Source: Paenibacillus polymyxa M1
GTDB taxonomy: Bacteria > Bacillota > Bacilli > Paenibacillales > Paenibacillaceae
Length of the DNA stretch: 64,000 nt
NCBI RefSeq assembly: GCF_000237325.1
Contig: NC_017542.1
Coordinates: 1,929,501-1,993,500 of the forward strand
Direction: 5' to 3'
This document shows, one piece after another, positions 7,765-15,454 of this stretch; positions within the stretch are counted from its first letter, which is position 1; every line of letters begins with the position of its first letter. Both the position numbers and the translations under genes were made by a program. The notes below the pieces were generated by a model. It was not told the origin of the DNA. It was given only the letters and a program-made list of their open reading frames with translations, and did no database searches.

Positions 7765-8916
7765 ATGAATATGAATGAGCAAATCAAGCTGTGGAACGAA
7801 GAGGCGCAGGCTAGTAATGCTGATCATCCTCACCGAAAGGTTGAATTGTTTATTGAGGTACGGGATGGAGCACTTGAATCCATTGCTTCTTATTTAATTC
7901 AACAGAATTATCGGCATGTCACTCTGGTAGAGGATGAGCATACTTCAGCGGCAGCAGGGAAAAAAGTAGCTGAATTCATCCGTGAAGCAGGTTTGACAGT
8001 TGATGTAGTCCGGCTGCCTCCGAATGCGGTAGGGGATGTTATTGCTGATGAAACTTATATTATGAAGGTTCTGCTGGGTGTAGCGGATCAAAGTCAGGCT
8101 GTACTTGCTGTAGGGTCCGGTACAATTCACGATCTGGTTCGCTTTGTATGCTATAAAATGAATCGACCGTTCTTGTCAGTCCCAACGGCTGCCTCCGTAG
8201 ATGGTTTTACCTCCGCCGGTGCCCCATTAATTGTGGATGGAAGCAAGCAGACGTTCCAAGCCGTCCCGCCAGAGGCGATCTTCGCTGACTTGTCCGTACT
8301 GGAGAGTGCCCCTCAAACGATGACTGCTGCGGGTTTTGGCGATATGCTCGGTAAGTTTACCTCATTAGTAGACTGGCATGTGTCCAGAGATTTGGGAAAC
8401 GAGCCGTATTCACCTGTGGCTAACCGAATTACCGAGGAGGCTTTACGTGCCTGTGTAGAGCATGTTGATGAGATTGCGGCAGGCAGCAAGACAGGTGTCG
8501 AGGTGTTGATGAATGCGCTTATTGCATCCGGTATTTCGATGTTGATGATTGATCATTCCCGCCCTGCATCAGGTGGAGAGCATCATATTTCTCACCGAAT
8601 TGAGATGGATTTTATTGCAGAGGGGCGCAAGCAAGTTTTGCATGGTGCCAAAGTGGGCGTTGCCTCTGCTTTACTGTCTGATATGTACAGGGAATTGGCT
8701 GCCAATCAGGATGTGGAGGCTTTTAAAGTATATCGGACTTTGCCTACATCGGAACAGATGCGTGCATGGCTAGCTCAGGTTGGAGGTCCGTCTACCATTG
8801 CCGATCTGGGGGTTACGCAGGAACAGCTTGATCGTGCTTTGCGTACGGCACATACTTTGCGTGATCGCTATACCGGACTCAAGTATATGAATGAACACCA
8901 GTTGCTCCGTTCGTAA
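7765..8916 (+). CDS. egsA: sn-glycerol-1-phosphate dehydrogenase (AraM/EgsA type)
   Basis: 383 residues. It belongs to the iron-alcohol-dehydrogenase-like family and interconverts dihydroxyacetone phosphate and glycerol-1-phosphate. The NAD-binding AVGSGTIHDLVRF and substrate region SVPTAASVDGFTSAGAP are seen. Metal ligands are expected around SGGEHHISHRIE and VLHGAKVGV. The ATG at 7765 is chosen because AGGAGG lies 8 bases upstream; a TTG-free extension of 12 codons lacks an SD. In Bacillus subtilis this gene (araM) belongs to the arabinose operon. Here an AraR-type operator, a cre site and araR are neighbours, which supports the same control. Confidence 0.9.
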   Translation: MNMNEQIKLWNEEAQASNADHPHRKVELFIEVRDGALESIASYLIQQNYRHVTLVEDEHTSAAAGKKVAEFIREAGLTVDVVRLPPNAVGDVIADETYIMKVLLGVADQSQAVLAVGSGTIHDLVRFVCYKMNRPFLSVPTAASVDGFTSAGAPLIVDGSKQTFQAVPPEAIFADLSVLESAPQTMTAAGFGDMLGKFTSLVDWHVSRDLGNEPYSPVANRITEEALRACVEHVDEIAAGSKTGVEVLMNALIASGISMLMIDHSRPASGGEHHISHRIEMDFIAEGRKQVLHGAKVGVASALLSDMYRELAANQDVEAFKVYRTLPTSEQMRAWLAQVGGPSTIADLGVTQEQLDRALRTAHTLRDRYTGLKYMNEHQLLRS

Positions 8917-9029
8917 TGTGTGTTACACCTACACCAGAGTCCTTTAGATACTCAATCTAAGCATGGGAAGGGATTTGTGAATGGCTTTACGCCTCCAGCA
9001 GCTATACAACGATATCCTGCTCCTGTAAC

Positions 9030-9045
9030 ATTTGTATGTACAAAT
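9030..9045. promoter_or_regulatory. AraR-type operator upstream of araR
   Basis: ATTTGTATGTACAAAT matches the AraR consensus at 15 of 16 bases and lies over the -35 region of the araR promoter, which suggests autorepression. Confidence 0.75.
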
Positions 9046-9062
9046 GTACGATATGCTATAAT
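9034..9062 (+). promoter_or_regulatory. araR promoter (extended -10)
   Basis: TGCTATAAT is an extended -10. The -35 region is replaced by the operator and fits the consensus poorly. Confidence 0.55.
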
Positions 9063-9106
9063 CGGAATACGAATAGGTACATGATATGGCAAGTACGGAG
9101 GAAATT

Positions 9107-10213
9107 ATGGCGCCCAAATATATACAAGTTAAACAGGAAATTTTATCATGGATTCATTCATCCAAACTGGAGCCGCAAAGCCAGCTTCCTTCTGAACATG
9201 AAATGTCTGAACAATTTGCAGTTAGTCGGCAAACGGTTCGTCAGGCGCTGGGTGAACTGGTACAGGAAGGTTGGCTGTTTCGCATACAGGGCAAGGGAAC
9301 CTTTGTCGCAACACGGGAACATAAGCAACCCGAAGATCCACGGACAATTGGAGTCGTTACAACCTATATATCGGATTATATTTTTCCATCCATTGTACAG
9401 GGAATTGAATCTAAGCTAAGCCGGCAGGGCTACAAGCTACTGCTATCAAGCACAGGTAATGACCCTGAACAAGAACGTCAGTGCTTGGAAATGCTGCTGA
9501 GTCAACCACTGAGTGGAATTATTATTGAGCCGACCAAAAGCGGGGAACGTAATCCCAATTTGAACTATTATTTAACCGTGGAAAATCGCCAAATCCCTTA
9601 TTTAATGATCAATGCGCGTTATGAGGAGATGGACGCACCTTGTCTGCGTTTGGATGATGAGAAGGGTGGTTTTTTGGCAGCAGAGCATTTGATCAAGCTG
9701 GGGCATCGGCGATTGGCTGGTTTTTTCAAAACCGATGATATGCAAGGAATTCTGCGGATGAAGGGATTTGTAGCTGCTCACCGTAAATATGGAGTGACCT
9801 TACATCCGAACGCAGTAACGACGTACCGGACTGAAGAAAAAAATGAGCTTCCGTTACAACGCGCATCGCAGCTGCTGGCGATGGAGGCAGGGGAACGTCC
9901 GACCGGATGGGTGACCTATAATGATGAACTGGCGGTGCGGCTACTGGATATTGTACGTTCGGCGGACCTGAGCATTCCCCAAGATCTATCGCTGGTTGGG
10001 TTTGATGATTCATTTTTGGCGACAGCCACGGAAATCAAACTTACAACCATTCGGCACCCCAAGGAAGAATTGGGGTTACGTGCCGCCGATACCATGCTAT
10101 CGATGATTAAAGAGAAGGGGTATCGTGAAGAAGATCGTCAGTGGATTATACCTCCAGAGTTGATTGTACGCGAATCCACGGGACCAGCTCAGGCAATGTC
10201 TGGAGGATTTTGA
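9107..10213 (+). CDS. araR: AraR-type arabinose regulator (GntR DNA-binding + LacI-like domain)
   Basis: 368 residues. The N-terminal GntR winged helix (residues 1-70) shows QLPSEHEMSEQFAVSRQTVRQ. A LacI/GalR periplasmic-binding fold follows: TIGVVTTYISDYIFPSIVQG, HLIKLGHRRLAGF, SLVGFDDSFLA and TTIRHPKEELG. This two-part build is characteristic of AraR, a repressor released by L-arabinose. The ATG at 9107 is preferred because GGAGG lies 5 bases upstream; an ATG seven codons earlier has none. Operators lie at its own promoter, upstream of egsA, and downstream before an araB remnant. Confidence 0.92.
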   Translation: MAPKYIQVKQEILSWIHSSKLEPQSQLPSEHEMSEQFAVSRQTVRQALGELVQEGWLFRIQGKGTFVATREHKQPEDPRTIGVVTTYISDYIFPSIVQGIESKLSRQGYKLLLSSTGNDPEQERQCLEMLLSQPLSGIIIEPTKSGERNPNLNYYLTVENRQIPYLMINARYEEMDAPCLRLDDEKGGFLAAEHLIKLGHRRLAGFFKTDDMQGILRMKGFVAAHRKYGVTLHPNAVTTYRTEEKNELPLQRASQLLAMEAGERPTGWVTYNDELAVRLLDIVRSADLSIPQDLSLVGFDDSFLATATEIKLTTIRHPKEELGLRAADTMLSMIKEKGYREEDRQWIIPPELIVRESTGPAQAMSGGF

Positions 10214-10319
10214 AATGGGGCTATCAATCGTTTGGGTTCAACGCTGAATTTTGAATGGCATGCTACTCGCCATACCGAACAGCCTGTTTTCTGGATTGCA
10301 GAAAATGGGATGTTTTTTC

Positions 10320-10341
10320 TATACATTTTCGAAAATGTATA
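10320..10341. repeat. 22-bp perfect palindrome
   Basis: Each half reads TATACATTTTC and its complement, centred on CG with no mismatch. It lies between araR and the third AraR operator. It lacks a T-run, so it is more likely an operator than a terminator. Confidence 0.6.
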
Positions 10342-10378
10342 CATAAAACTATCAAAAAATACATAAAAAAGCTGGTTG

Positions 10379-10394
10379 AGTTGTACGTACAAGT
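10379..10394. promoter_or_regulatory. AraR-type operator before araB remnant
   Basis: AGTTGTACGTACAAGT is a perfect palindrome and matches the AraR consensus at 14 of 16 bases. It is followed by only a fragment of araB. Confidence 0.7.
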
Positions 10395-10479
10395 GTGTGA
10401 TGAGAGTGGTAACAGAAATGAAAGTAAGAAGAGTGACCTAAATATATTAGGAACATTAAATCAGGACGTTTGGGAGGAC

Positions 10480-10738
10480 AGACTGGCAGCCGTGGCTGCA
10501 GGAGCTGGAGCTGGAGGGTACGACAATATCGTCGAAGCAGCACGCCATATGGCACGTGTACGGGACGAGAGCTTCAAACACATCCCCCGAGAACGCTGCC
10601 GTCTATAATAAGCTCTATGAGGAATACAGCCGTCTTCACGACTACTTTGGATGTGGGGGCAACCCAGGTATGAAAAAGCTGAAGGCTATCAAGGCAGAAG
10701 CTGGACGTTCAACTGAAGCGGCAAGCACTCATTCCTAA
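10480..10738 (+). pseudogene. araB: C-terminal remnant of L-ribulokinase, frameshifted
   Basis: About 70 codons resemble the end of AraB. They read [20 protein letters not shown] and then [14 protein letters not shown]. After a shift to another frame they continue [20 protein letters not shown] and [13 protein letters not shown]. The break is one extra C in a run of five C at 10584-10588. The start and roughly the first seven-eighths of a normal ribulokinase (about 560 residues) are missing. No araA or araD is found next to it. The remnant ends just before a terminator, as an operon end would. Confidence 0.75.
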
Positions 10739-10783
10739 GAAGTATACAAATTATAAGCAAGAAGCATTTAAATTTTGCAATCT

Positions 10784-10827
10784 AAAAAGCACAGTACACC
10801 GAGGAATCGGCAGACTGTGCTTTTTTG
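10784..10827 (+). terminator. terminator after araB remnant
   Basis: AAAAAGCACAGT pairs with ACTGTGCTTTTTT. It probably ended the former ara transcript. Confidence 0.8.
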
Positions 10828-10940
10828 CTTTTATATTCTGTGAATTACATGATGTGAAAGCCTTATGCATGAAAGATGGTAATGCGTTCCTTTCAAAGAC
10901 TTTCATGAAAAATTCAACCGTTTCGTTTTAAAGGACATTG

Positions 10941-11525
10941 TTACTTTTTCAGCATGGCATCAGCAAACAAAATGGATTTTGGAATACGGAAAAACTGTTC
11001 CGCCTGATCCTGGAAGGTTTGTGAAGGAACGGTACCCTGATGCAACCATTTCCGAAATGTACCCGGGTGAACGCCAATCCAATGACTGACATCGGTCACC
11101 GAAATATCATGTACCATGCACAAACCCGCCAAAATCCGGTTTTTAACCGGAGAACGAGTTACAGTCCGTTTCATAAAACGGGACGGCGATGGTTGACAAA
11201 TAAGCGGTGAACGCCGGACAACCTCTTCATTAAATAGAATATGGTGTGGATAACCAAGTGTGTTACACGTCTTTTCCAGATTAGTGTTGCCGGGAATACG
11301 ACCTTCATATACCCACGCGCTGACGCTGCGAGAGGAGATGGAAAGCTCCTCGGCAAGTTGGGACAGTTTAATGTCATTAGCCATCAAAACGGCAAGCAGA
11401 ACGCGATTGCGTACTTGACAGCGTGTTGGTTTGCGAAAACGTTTGACACGCACGCCTTTTCCCAAATATTTGCGATTGATCAGAGACCACGCCTGAATGG
11501 AATGTTTGTCTTGTTGTTTAGGCAT
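10941..11525 (-). CDS. protein with two tandem XRE-like helix-turn-helix domains
   Basis: 194 residues. Two similar halves are visible. The first is LLAVLMANDIKLSQLAEELS with SSRSVSAWVYEGRIPG. The second is ILAGLCMVHDISVTDVSHWI with GVHPGTFRKWLHQGTVPS. Each is a lambda-repressor-like HTH, and each ends in a similar IPxSILF or PHHILF segment. No sensor domain is seen. The basic N-terminus (RVKRFRKPTRCQVRNR) may help bind DNA. The ATG at 11525 follows GGAGG closely; a GTG eight codons upstream has no SD. It lies beside the toxin-debris island, with no functional link shown. Confidence 0.75.
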   Translation of the reverse strand: MPKQQDKHSIQAWSLINRKYLGKGVRVKRFRKPTRCQVRNRVLLAVLMANDIKLSQLAEELSISSRSVSAWVYEGRIPGNTNLEKTCNTLGYPHHILFNEEVVRRSPLICQPSPSRFMKRTVTRSPVKNRILAGLCMVHDISVTDVSHWIGVHPGTFRKWLHQGTVPSQTFQDQAEQFFRIPKSILFADAMLKK

Positions 11526-11788
11526 ATACCCTCCGATTTTTTTAAACACATACTACTATACCCGAAGGGGGCTTTGCAAGTGACTCCTATCCTGATTTTC
11601 TTTTAATCCCATGGGCTTAACCGGTTTATGGAAAATAAGGTCCATTTGGCCTATAAAAATGGAAGTTTAAGGTGTCGATATATTAAAATGTGACATTTTT
11701 TATGGAAATGGAGGTAATATGTTCTTCTCTTACGATTGTGAGGATGTCAGAGAGAAAAGTGGGTTTTTGCGCTATATGGTTAAGGTAA

Positions 11789-12240
11789 TGGTATGGAGAA
11801 TGTAATTGCTTTACAGCAGGTACGAAGGTTAGAACAGATGAAAGAGAGAAGAATATTGAAGACATTCAAGTCAGAGATATGGTTCTTTCAAAAAAATGAG
11901 GAGACTGATGAGGTAGAAGTAGCATATAAAGAAGTTACGGTTATGTTCAAATACGAGATAAATGAGATTTATCAAGTCCATGTGGGCGGTCAAGTTATTG
12001 AATCTACCTATAGCCATCTCCTTTGGGTATAGGGCAAAGGATGGACGCTTGTTAAAGATTTCAAGGTTGGAGACTTGCTTGTTCAGAGTGCCGGGAATGC
12101 ACTTTAGAAAGACAATATTGAATTGTTGCACAAGCAGGCAACGGTTTATAACATGACAGTCGATAGTTCCAAACGTACTTCGTAAGCGACCTTAGTATAG
12201 GTGCGTGTGAATACACCAGTATTAAGAGTAAAGAAATTAA
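11789..12240 (+). pseudogene. broken pretoxin-HINT domain of a polymorphic toxin
   Basis: The translated fragments resemble an intein-like HINT domain. The block WYGECNCFTAGTKV carries the N-terminal Cys, followed by NIEDIQVRDMVLS. In another frame come VAYKEVTVMFKYEINEIYQV and VIESTYSHLLWV. In the next come WTLVKDFKVGDLLVQS and LLHKQATVYNMTV. The last is YFVSDLSIG. Frame changes occur at an A-run near 11890 and near 12030, and stops interrupt at about 12030 and 12105. The N-terminal delivery part of the toxin is absent. The region is AT-rich compared with its neighbours. Confidence 0.7.
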
Positions 12241-12496
12241 CAACGTATAATAAACTTTCTAAAAAATATACAAGAAAAAGCGGATGCAGCTTTTAAGCAA
12301 TTCAAGGAGAATCCGGAGCATCCAAGTCTGAATTTCGAGCACCTAAATCCCCAAATGGTAGAAAGTATGTGTCTCCCTGATCGAAGGTTCTTATTGGGCT
12401 TATGGAATAATTCGAGAAAACGGTGTAATTGAGTGACTTGGAATAAACAACCACGACTACAAGGCCGTCATTAAGGAATTAAAGGCTGCTTTTTGA
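12241..12496 (+). pseudogene. broken RelE/ParE-like toxin domain
   Basis: Directly after the HINT remnant, fragments read LKNIQEKADAAFKQFKENPE then HPSLNFEHLNPQMVESM. In a second frame they read VSLIEGSYWAYGIIRENGVI, a stop, and NNHDYKAVIKELKAAF. This order (helical start, HPSL-FE-L, Y-A-GI-ENG-I, HDDY-like end) is that of RelE/ParE-superfamily RNase toxins used as C-terminal warheads. There is one frameshift near 12370 and an in-frame TGA inside the last block, so it cannot make an intact toxin. Confidence 0.55.
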
Positions 12497-12513
12497 GTGT
12501 AAGGAGGAGTCTT

Positions 12514-12825
12514 ATGGGATGGAAACATATTGTTCTAGAGGCAAGTTGTTTCTATGAAGACAATGAAGAGAATCATGGTTCAAAATGCTGTAAGGGAAAT
12601 ATAGGTGTTCACTGTTTAACTTACAACCAAGATGGTCATCAAATTTGTCCCAATTTGGTTTTCGGTAAAAGTAGGACATCGGTTATTGCAACCGATAAAG
12701 ATGGTAATGCTGTGGATTCTTCTACGTTTTGGACGGACGAAAAATTAAGTCCTGAAGAATGGGTGAGAAGAGAAGAAGAATGGCTAGACGAGAAGAGAAG
12801 GCTAATGAATATGGATGGTAAGTAA
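12514..12825 (+). CDS. small cysteine-rich protein of unknown function in toxin-debris island
   Basis: 103 residues, intact. AAGGAGG lies 7 bases before the ATG. It contains cysteines in EASCFYED, SKCCKGN, VHCLTY and ICPNL, suggestive of a metal site, and an acidic-basic helical C-terminus (PEEWVRREEEWLDEKRRL). It begins 17 bases after the broken toxin domain, where an immunity gene would normally sit. I cannot confirm that role from sequence and recognise no family. Confidence 0.6.
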   Translation: MGWKHIVLEASCFYEDNEENHGSKCCKGNIGVHCLTYNQDGHQICPNLVFGKSRTSVIATDKDGNAVDSSTFWTDEKLSPEEWVRREEEWLDEKRRLMNMDGK

Positions 12826-12854
12826 TGGGATTCAATAAAAAGCTTGGATAAGAG

Positions 12855-12895
12855 AAAGACCTTGAGAGTATACCATTTCAAGGTCTTTACTTTTA
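12855..12895 (+). terminator. terminator in toxin-debris island
   Basis: AAAGACCTTGA pairs with TCAAGGTCTTT, followed by a T-rich tract. Confidence 0.75.
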
Positions 12896-13265
12896 CCCCC
12901 ACCCAGTGTCGAATGAATTGGGCGGCTAAGTCCAAACGAATTTAACTCTCATGACTCCCGTAGCCTGTACACTATACTAGATAGTTTCGTGTTATGGTCT
13001 TTTTTATTATTACTTCTTGACTGATAATAAATCTATGATCCTGACCAAATATTCCAATGCAATTTCAATATATTGACCCTAGGACAGGTAAAACTACATC
13101 GGATCACTATTATTTCGGATGAATAGGATGATGAATTTGGAAATAAATCTTAAACGGCCTTATGGTGTGATTAAGCATAATATGTCAACGGAGAATATTG
13201 CTGACTTGATAAGGTTATTCATTGAAAAGGATTAAATTGTATTATTTTCCTTTTACGAAAGGAAC
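12896..13265. other. AT-rich gap without convincing gene
   Basis: About 370 bases. The only open frame worth noting is 13119-13235 (+), about 38 codons (MNLEINLKRPYGVIKH inside), without a good SD. It may be a decayed immunity or toxin fragment. Nothing else was recognised. Confidence 0.3.
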
Positions 13266-13472
13266 ATGAATTTATTTGATGTGAATACACAGAATTTTAT
13301 CTCAGAGAGATGTGTTTTTGTGAATTCCGAGTGGGTGTTGCCATGGAAGGAATCTATACCTCATTGGAATGAACCGAATCAGACACCGCCGAAAATAATG
13401 TGGTTTTCAGTGATGCAAAAAGAAGATATTATTAAAACAATTGAAATTGATCATTTATTAGATGTATTGTGA
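13266..13472 (+). CDS. small protein of unknown function (first of overlapping pair)
   Basis: 68 residues starting at an ATG behind AAAGGA. It contains WVLPWKESIPHWNEP and no membrane segment or known motif. Its stop TGA overlaps the GTG of the next small frame, suggesting translational coupling. The position in the AT-rich island after toxin remnants fits orphan immunity genes, but that is inference. Confidence 0.5.
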   Translation: MNLFDVNTQNFISERCVFVNSEWVLPWKESIPHWNEPNQTPPKIMWFSVMQKEDIIKTIEIDHLLDVL

Positions 13473-13648
13473 TTAAAAAAAATTCAGATTTTAAACAATA
13501 TTTCAATGTTTTATTTCATCAGGAATATTATTTTTCCGTTGATGAGGAAGACTATGAATATTATTTAGGTTTTACAAATAAGGATTTGTTTCTTGCTAAT
13601 TATCTGGATAAAGTTAAAAAGAGGTTTGAGGTATCATTAATAGAATAG
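13469..13648 (+). CDS. small protein of unknown function (second of overlapping pair)
   Basis: 59 residues, acidic and aromatic-rich (QYFNVLFHQEYYFSVDEEDY). GTG start overlaps the TGA of the preceding gene (GTGA). No family is recognised. The two frames may also be pieces of one ancestral gene split by a frameshift, since the second carries no SD of its own. Confidence 0.4.
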   Translation: MIKKNSDFKQYFNVLFHQEYYFSVDEEDYEYYLGFTNKDLFLANYLDKVKKRFEVSLIE

Positions 13649-13654
13649 GCAACT

Positions 13655-13687
13655 GGAGAGACTTTGGGGGCGACAATCCTCAGGGTC
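13655..13687 (+). terminator. candidate terminator at end of island
   Basis: AGAC...GTCT closing pairs and an inner GGGG/CCTC stem, followed by TTTCTTT. Moderate quality. Confidence 0.45.
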
Positions 13688-14024
13688 TTTCTTTATATCT
13701 ATCAATACCTAGTACCTTGTAAACGGGTTAAATGATACTCCTCTATGACATTCCATAGTTTATTAGATACCTAGAATATTTAGTCAGATACCAGAGTTCT
13801 ATCCCCAAGTACCTTACCTTCATATTTCTTCAGGTAGTCTCTAGTTCTATCAAAATTTATTCACAACTTTGTAACTTATTTGGTAAGATGGATTGCGAGA
13901 TTGTTTTCAAATTGTTTTACTATATTTACCTACTATAGTCTGGTAATCTATTAATATGTATAGGGGGCCAAAAGACGTCCGGTTCAGTCGGTTGAGATGC
14001 GTTTATGTTCTTTATGTTGAGTGA

Positions 14025-14066
14025 ATGTCTATATTGCCATGTCTATATCGTCATGTCTGTATAACT
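14025..14066 (+). repeat. three 14-bp imperfect direct repeats
   Basis: Units ATGTCTATATTGCC, ATGTCTATATCGTC and ATGTCTGTATAACT lie head-to-tail upstream of the deacetylase gene. The rest of the 480-base gap 13649-14128 holds no gene; a possible promoter pair (TTGTTT, TATAGT) lies near 13912-13940. Confidence 0.6.
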
Positions 14067-14128
14067 TCATAGACAAGCTAGAGATAGCTCCCGCACATTA
14101 TAAAATACAGCACAGGATGGTGTAATGA

Positions 14129-15265
14129 ATGAAGCTTTTAAAAGTAAAATGGATGGCTGTATGCTTGATGGCAATCTGTTGTTTGGGTTTGCTAGGTATA
14201 CATACGAATACAGCGAGTGCACAAGCGCAGGCTCCTTTACTTGGGGTCAATGATGTTTTGCTAGATTCGAATACGATTAAGCCTGTAATGGAAAATGATA
14301 AGTTGTATGTCCCTATCGTGACATTGGGGCAAAAGATGGGCATTTCTACTTCTGCCAATGGAAATACATTGGTGCTGACTGGACATAATCGCAGCTTTAC
14401 GCTGGATTTGAACAAAGGGGATGTGTTTGAGCGGGGAGGACGTACGATGGTGCCAATTCGTACTTTGACCGATGCGTTCGGCTTCACTATTACGATTCCT
14501 ACGAGTAATTTGTATCGAATTCAGAATGCAAACGCTAGTTTGTCTGATGCTCAGTTCTTGAATACATTCGCGGCAGAAATTAAACAGTACGCAGCTGTCA
14601 AGCCAGACAAAGCCAGCAATACAGGCGATACGGGAAATGCCAAGCCTTCCAGCCGCACCATTTATTTGAGCTTCGATGATGGTCCTACAGCGCATACGTC
14701 GCAGCTGCTGGATATTCTGGACAAATATAATGCCAAGGCTACGTTCTTCATGCTAGGGCCTGAAATTCGCCAACATAGCGCAGTGATGAAGAGAATGGTA
14801 GACGCAGGGCATGGCTTGGGCCTCCATGGGATGACGCATCAGGTGAAAAAGATCTATGCATCCCCGGCAGCAGCACTGGCAGAGATGAATCAGGATAATG
14901 AGATTTTATTTAAGGCAACAGGGAAACGCACTTCTTTGATTCGTACACCTTATGGTAGCAAACCATATTTGAAGAAAGCATACCGTGATCAACTGACGGG
15001 TGCAGGCTATCATATTTGGGACTGGAACATAGATTCGAATGATTGGCGTTATACTAAAAATCCGCAGCATTTTGTACAGACGGTCCTCAGTGATATTAAG
15101 AGACTGAAAAAGCAAGGCAGAACACCAGTCGTTCTTATGCATGATAAGCCTTCTACGATCAAGGTGCTTCCACAAATCATGGCGGCCTTGCAGAAAGAAG
15201 GATATTCGTTCGAGCCGTTGAATGATAACCTGACTCCGCTTAATTTTTGGAATGATCACCGTTAA
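14129..15265 (+). CDS. secreted polysaccharide deacetylase with copper-amine-oxidase-N-like domain
   Basis: 378 residues. The signal peptide covers 1-32 (ending TASAQA). Residues 38-130 resemble the copper-amine-oxidase N-terminal-like module common in Paenibacillus exported proteins (GVNDVLLDSNTIKPVMENDK; MVPIRTLTDAFG). The NodB deacetylase domain occupies about 175-365. It has SFDDGP at 181-186 (catalytic Asp183, metal Asp184), H233 and H237 as metal ligands, RTPYG at 272-276 and VLMHD at 335-339. It probably removes acetyl groups from peptidoglycan or another envelope glycan. It is monocistronic with a strong terminator. Confidence 0.92.
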   Translation: MKLLKVKWMAVCLMAICCLGLLGIHTNTASAQAQAPLLGVNDVLLDSNTIKPVMENDKLYVPIVTLGQKMGISTSANGNTLVLTGHNRSFTLDLNKGDVFERGGRTMVPIRTLTDAFGFTITIPTSNLYRIQNANASLSDAQFLNTFAAEIKQYAAVKPDKASNTGDTGNAKPSSRTIYLSFDDGPTAHTSQLLDILDKYNAKATFFMLGPEIRQHSAVMKRMVDAGHGLGLHGMTHQVKKIYASPAAALAEMNQDNEILFKATGKRTSLIRTPYGSKPYLKKAYRDQLTGAGYHIWDWNIDSNDWRYTKNPQHFVQTVLSDIKRLKKQGRTPVVLMHDKPSTIKVLPQIMAALQKEGYSFEPLNDNLTPLNFWNDHR

Positions 15266-15285
15266 TAGAATAAACCTGAAAGAAA

Positions 15286-15336
15286 AGCAGGCTACCCTAC
15301 TTCAATTTTTTTGAAAGAGGGTAGCCTGTTTTTTTA
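15286..15336 (+). terminator. terminator after deacetylase gene
   Basis: Long stem AGCAGGCTACCCT / AGGGTAGCCTG plus seven or more T. Confidence 0.9.
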
Positions 15337-15454
15337 TTTTGCAGCTCGTTTTATATGAATCTATGAATTGATATCTATGCACAGGTCATATGACTTTACG
15401 GGTAACCACGTCGCTGCATATATTACAATAACCGCCCCGAGAGGAGGAGCAGGT

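Noticed and set aside
8943..9085. 36-codon frame between egsA and araR
   Set aside because: It runs through the araR operator and promoter, and its GTG has no proper SD.
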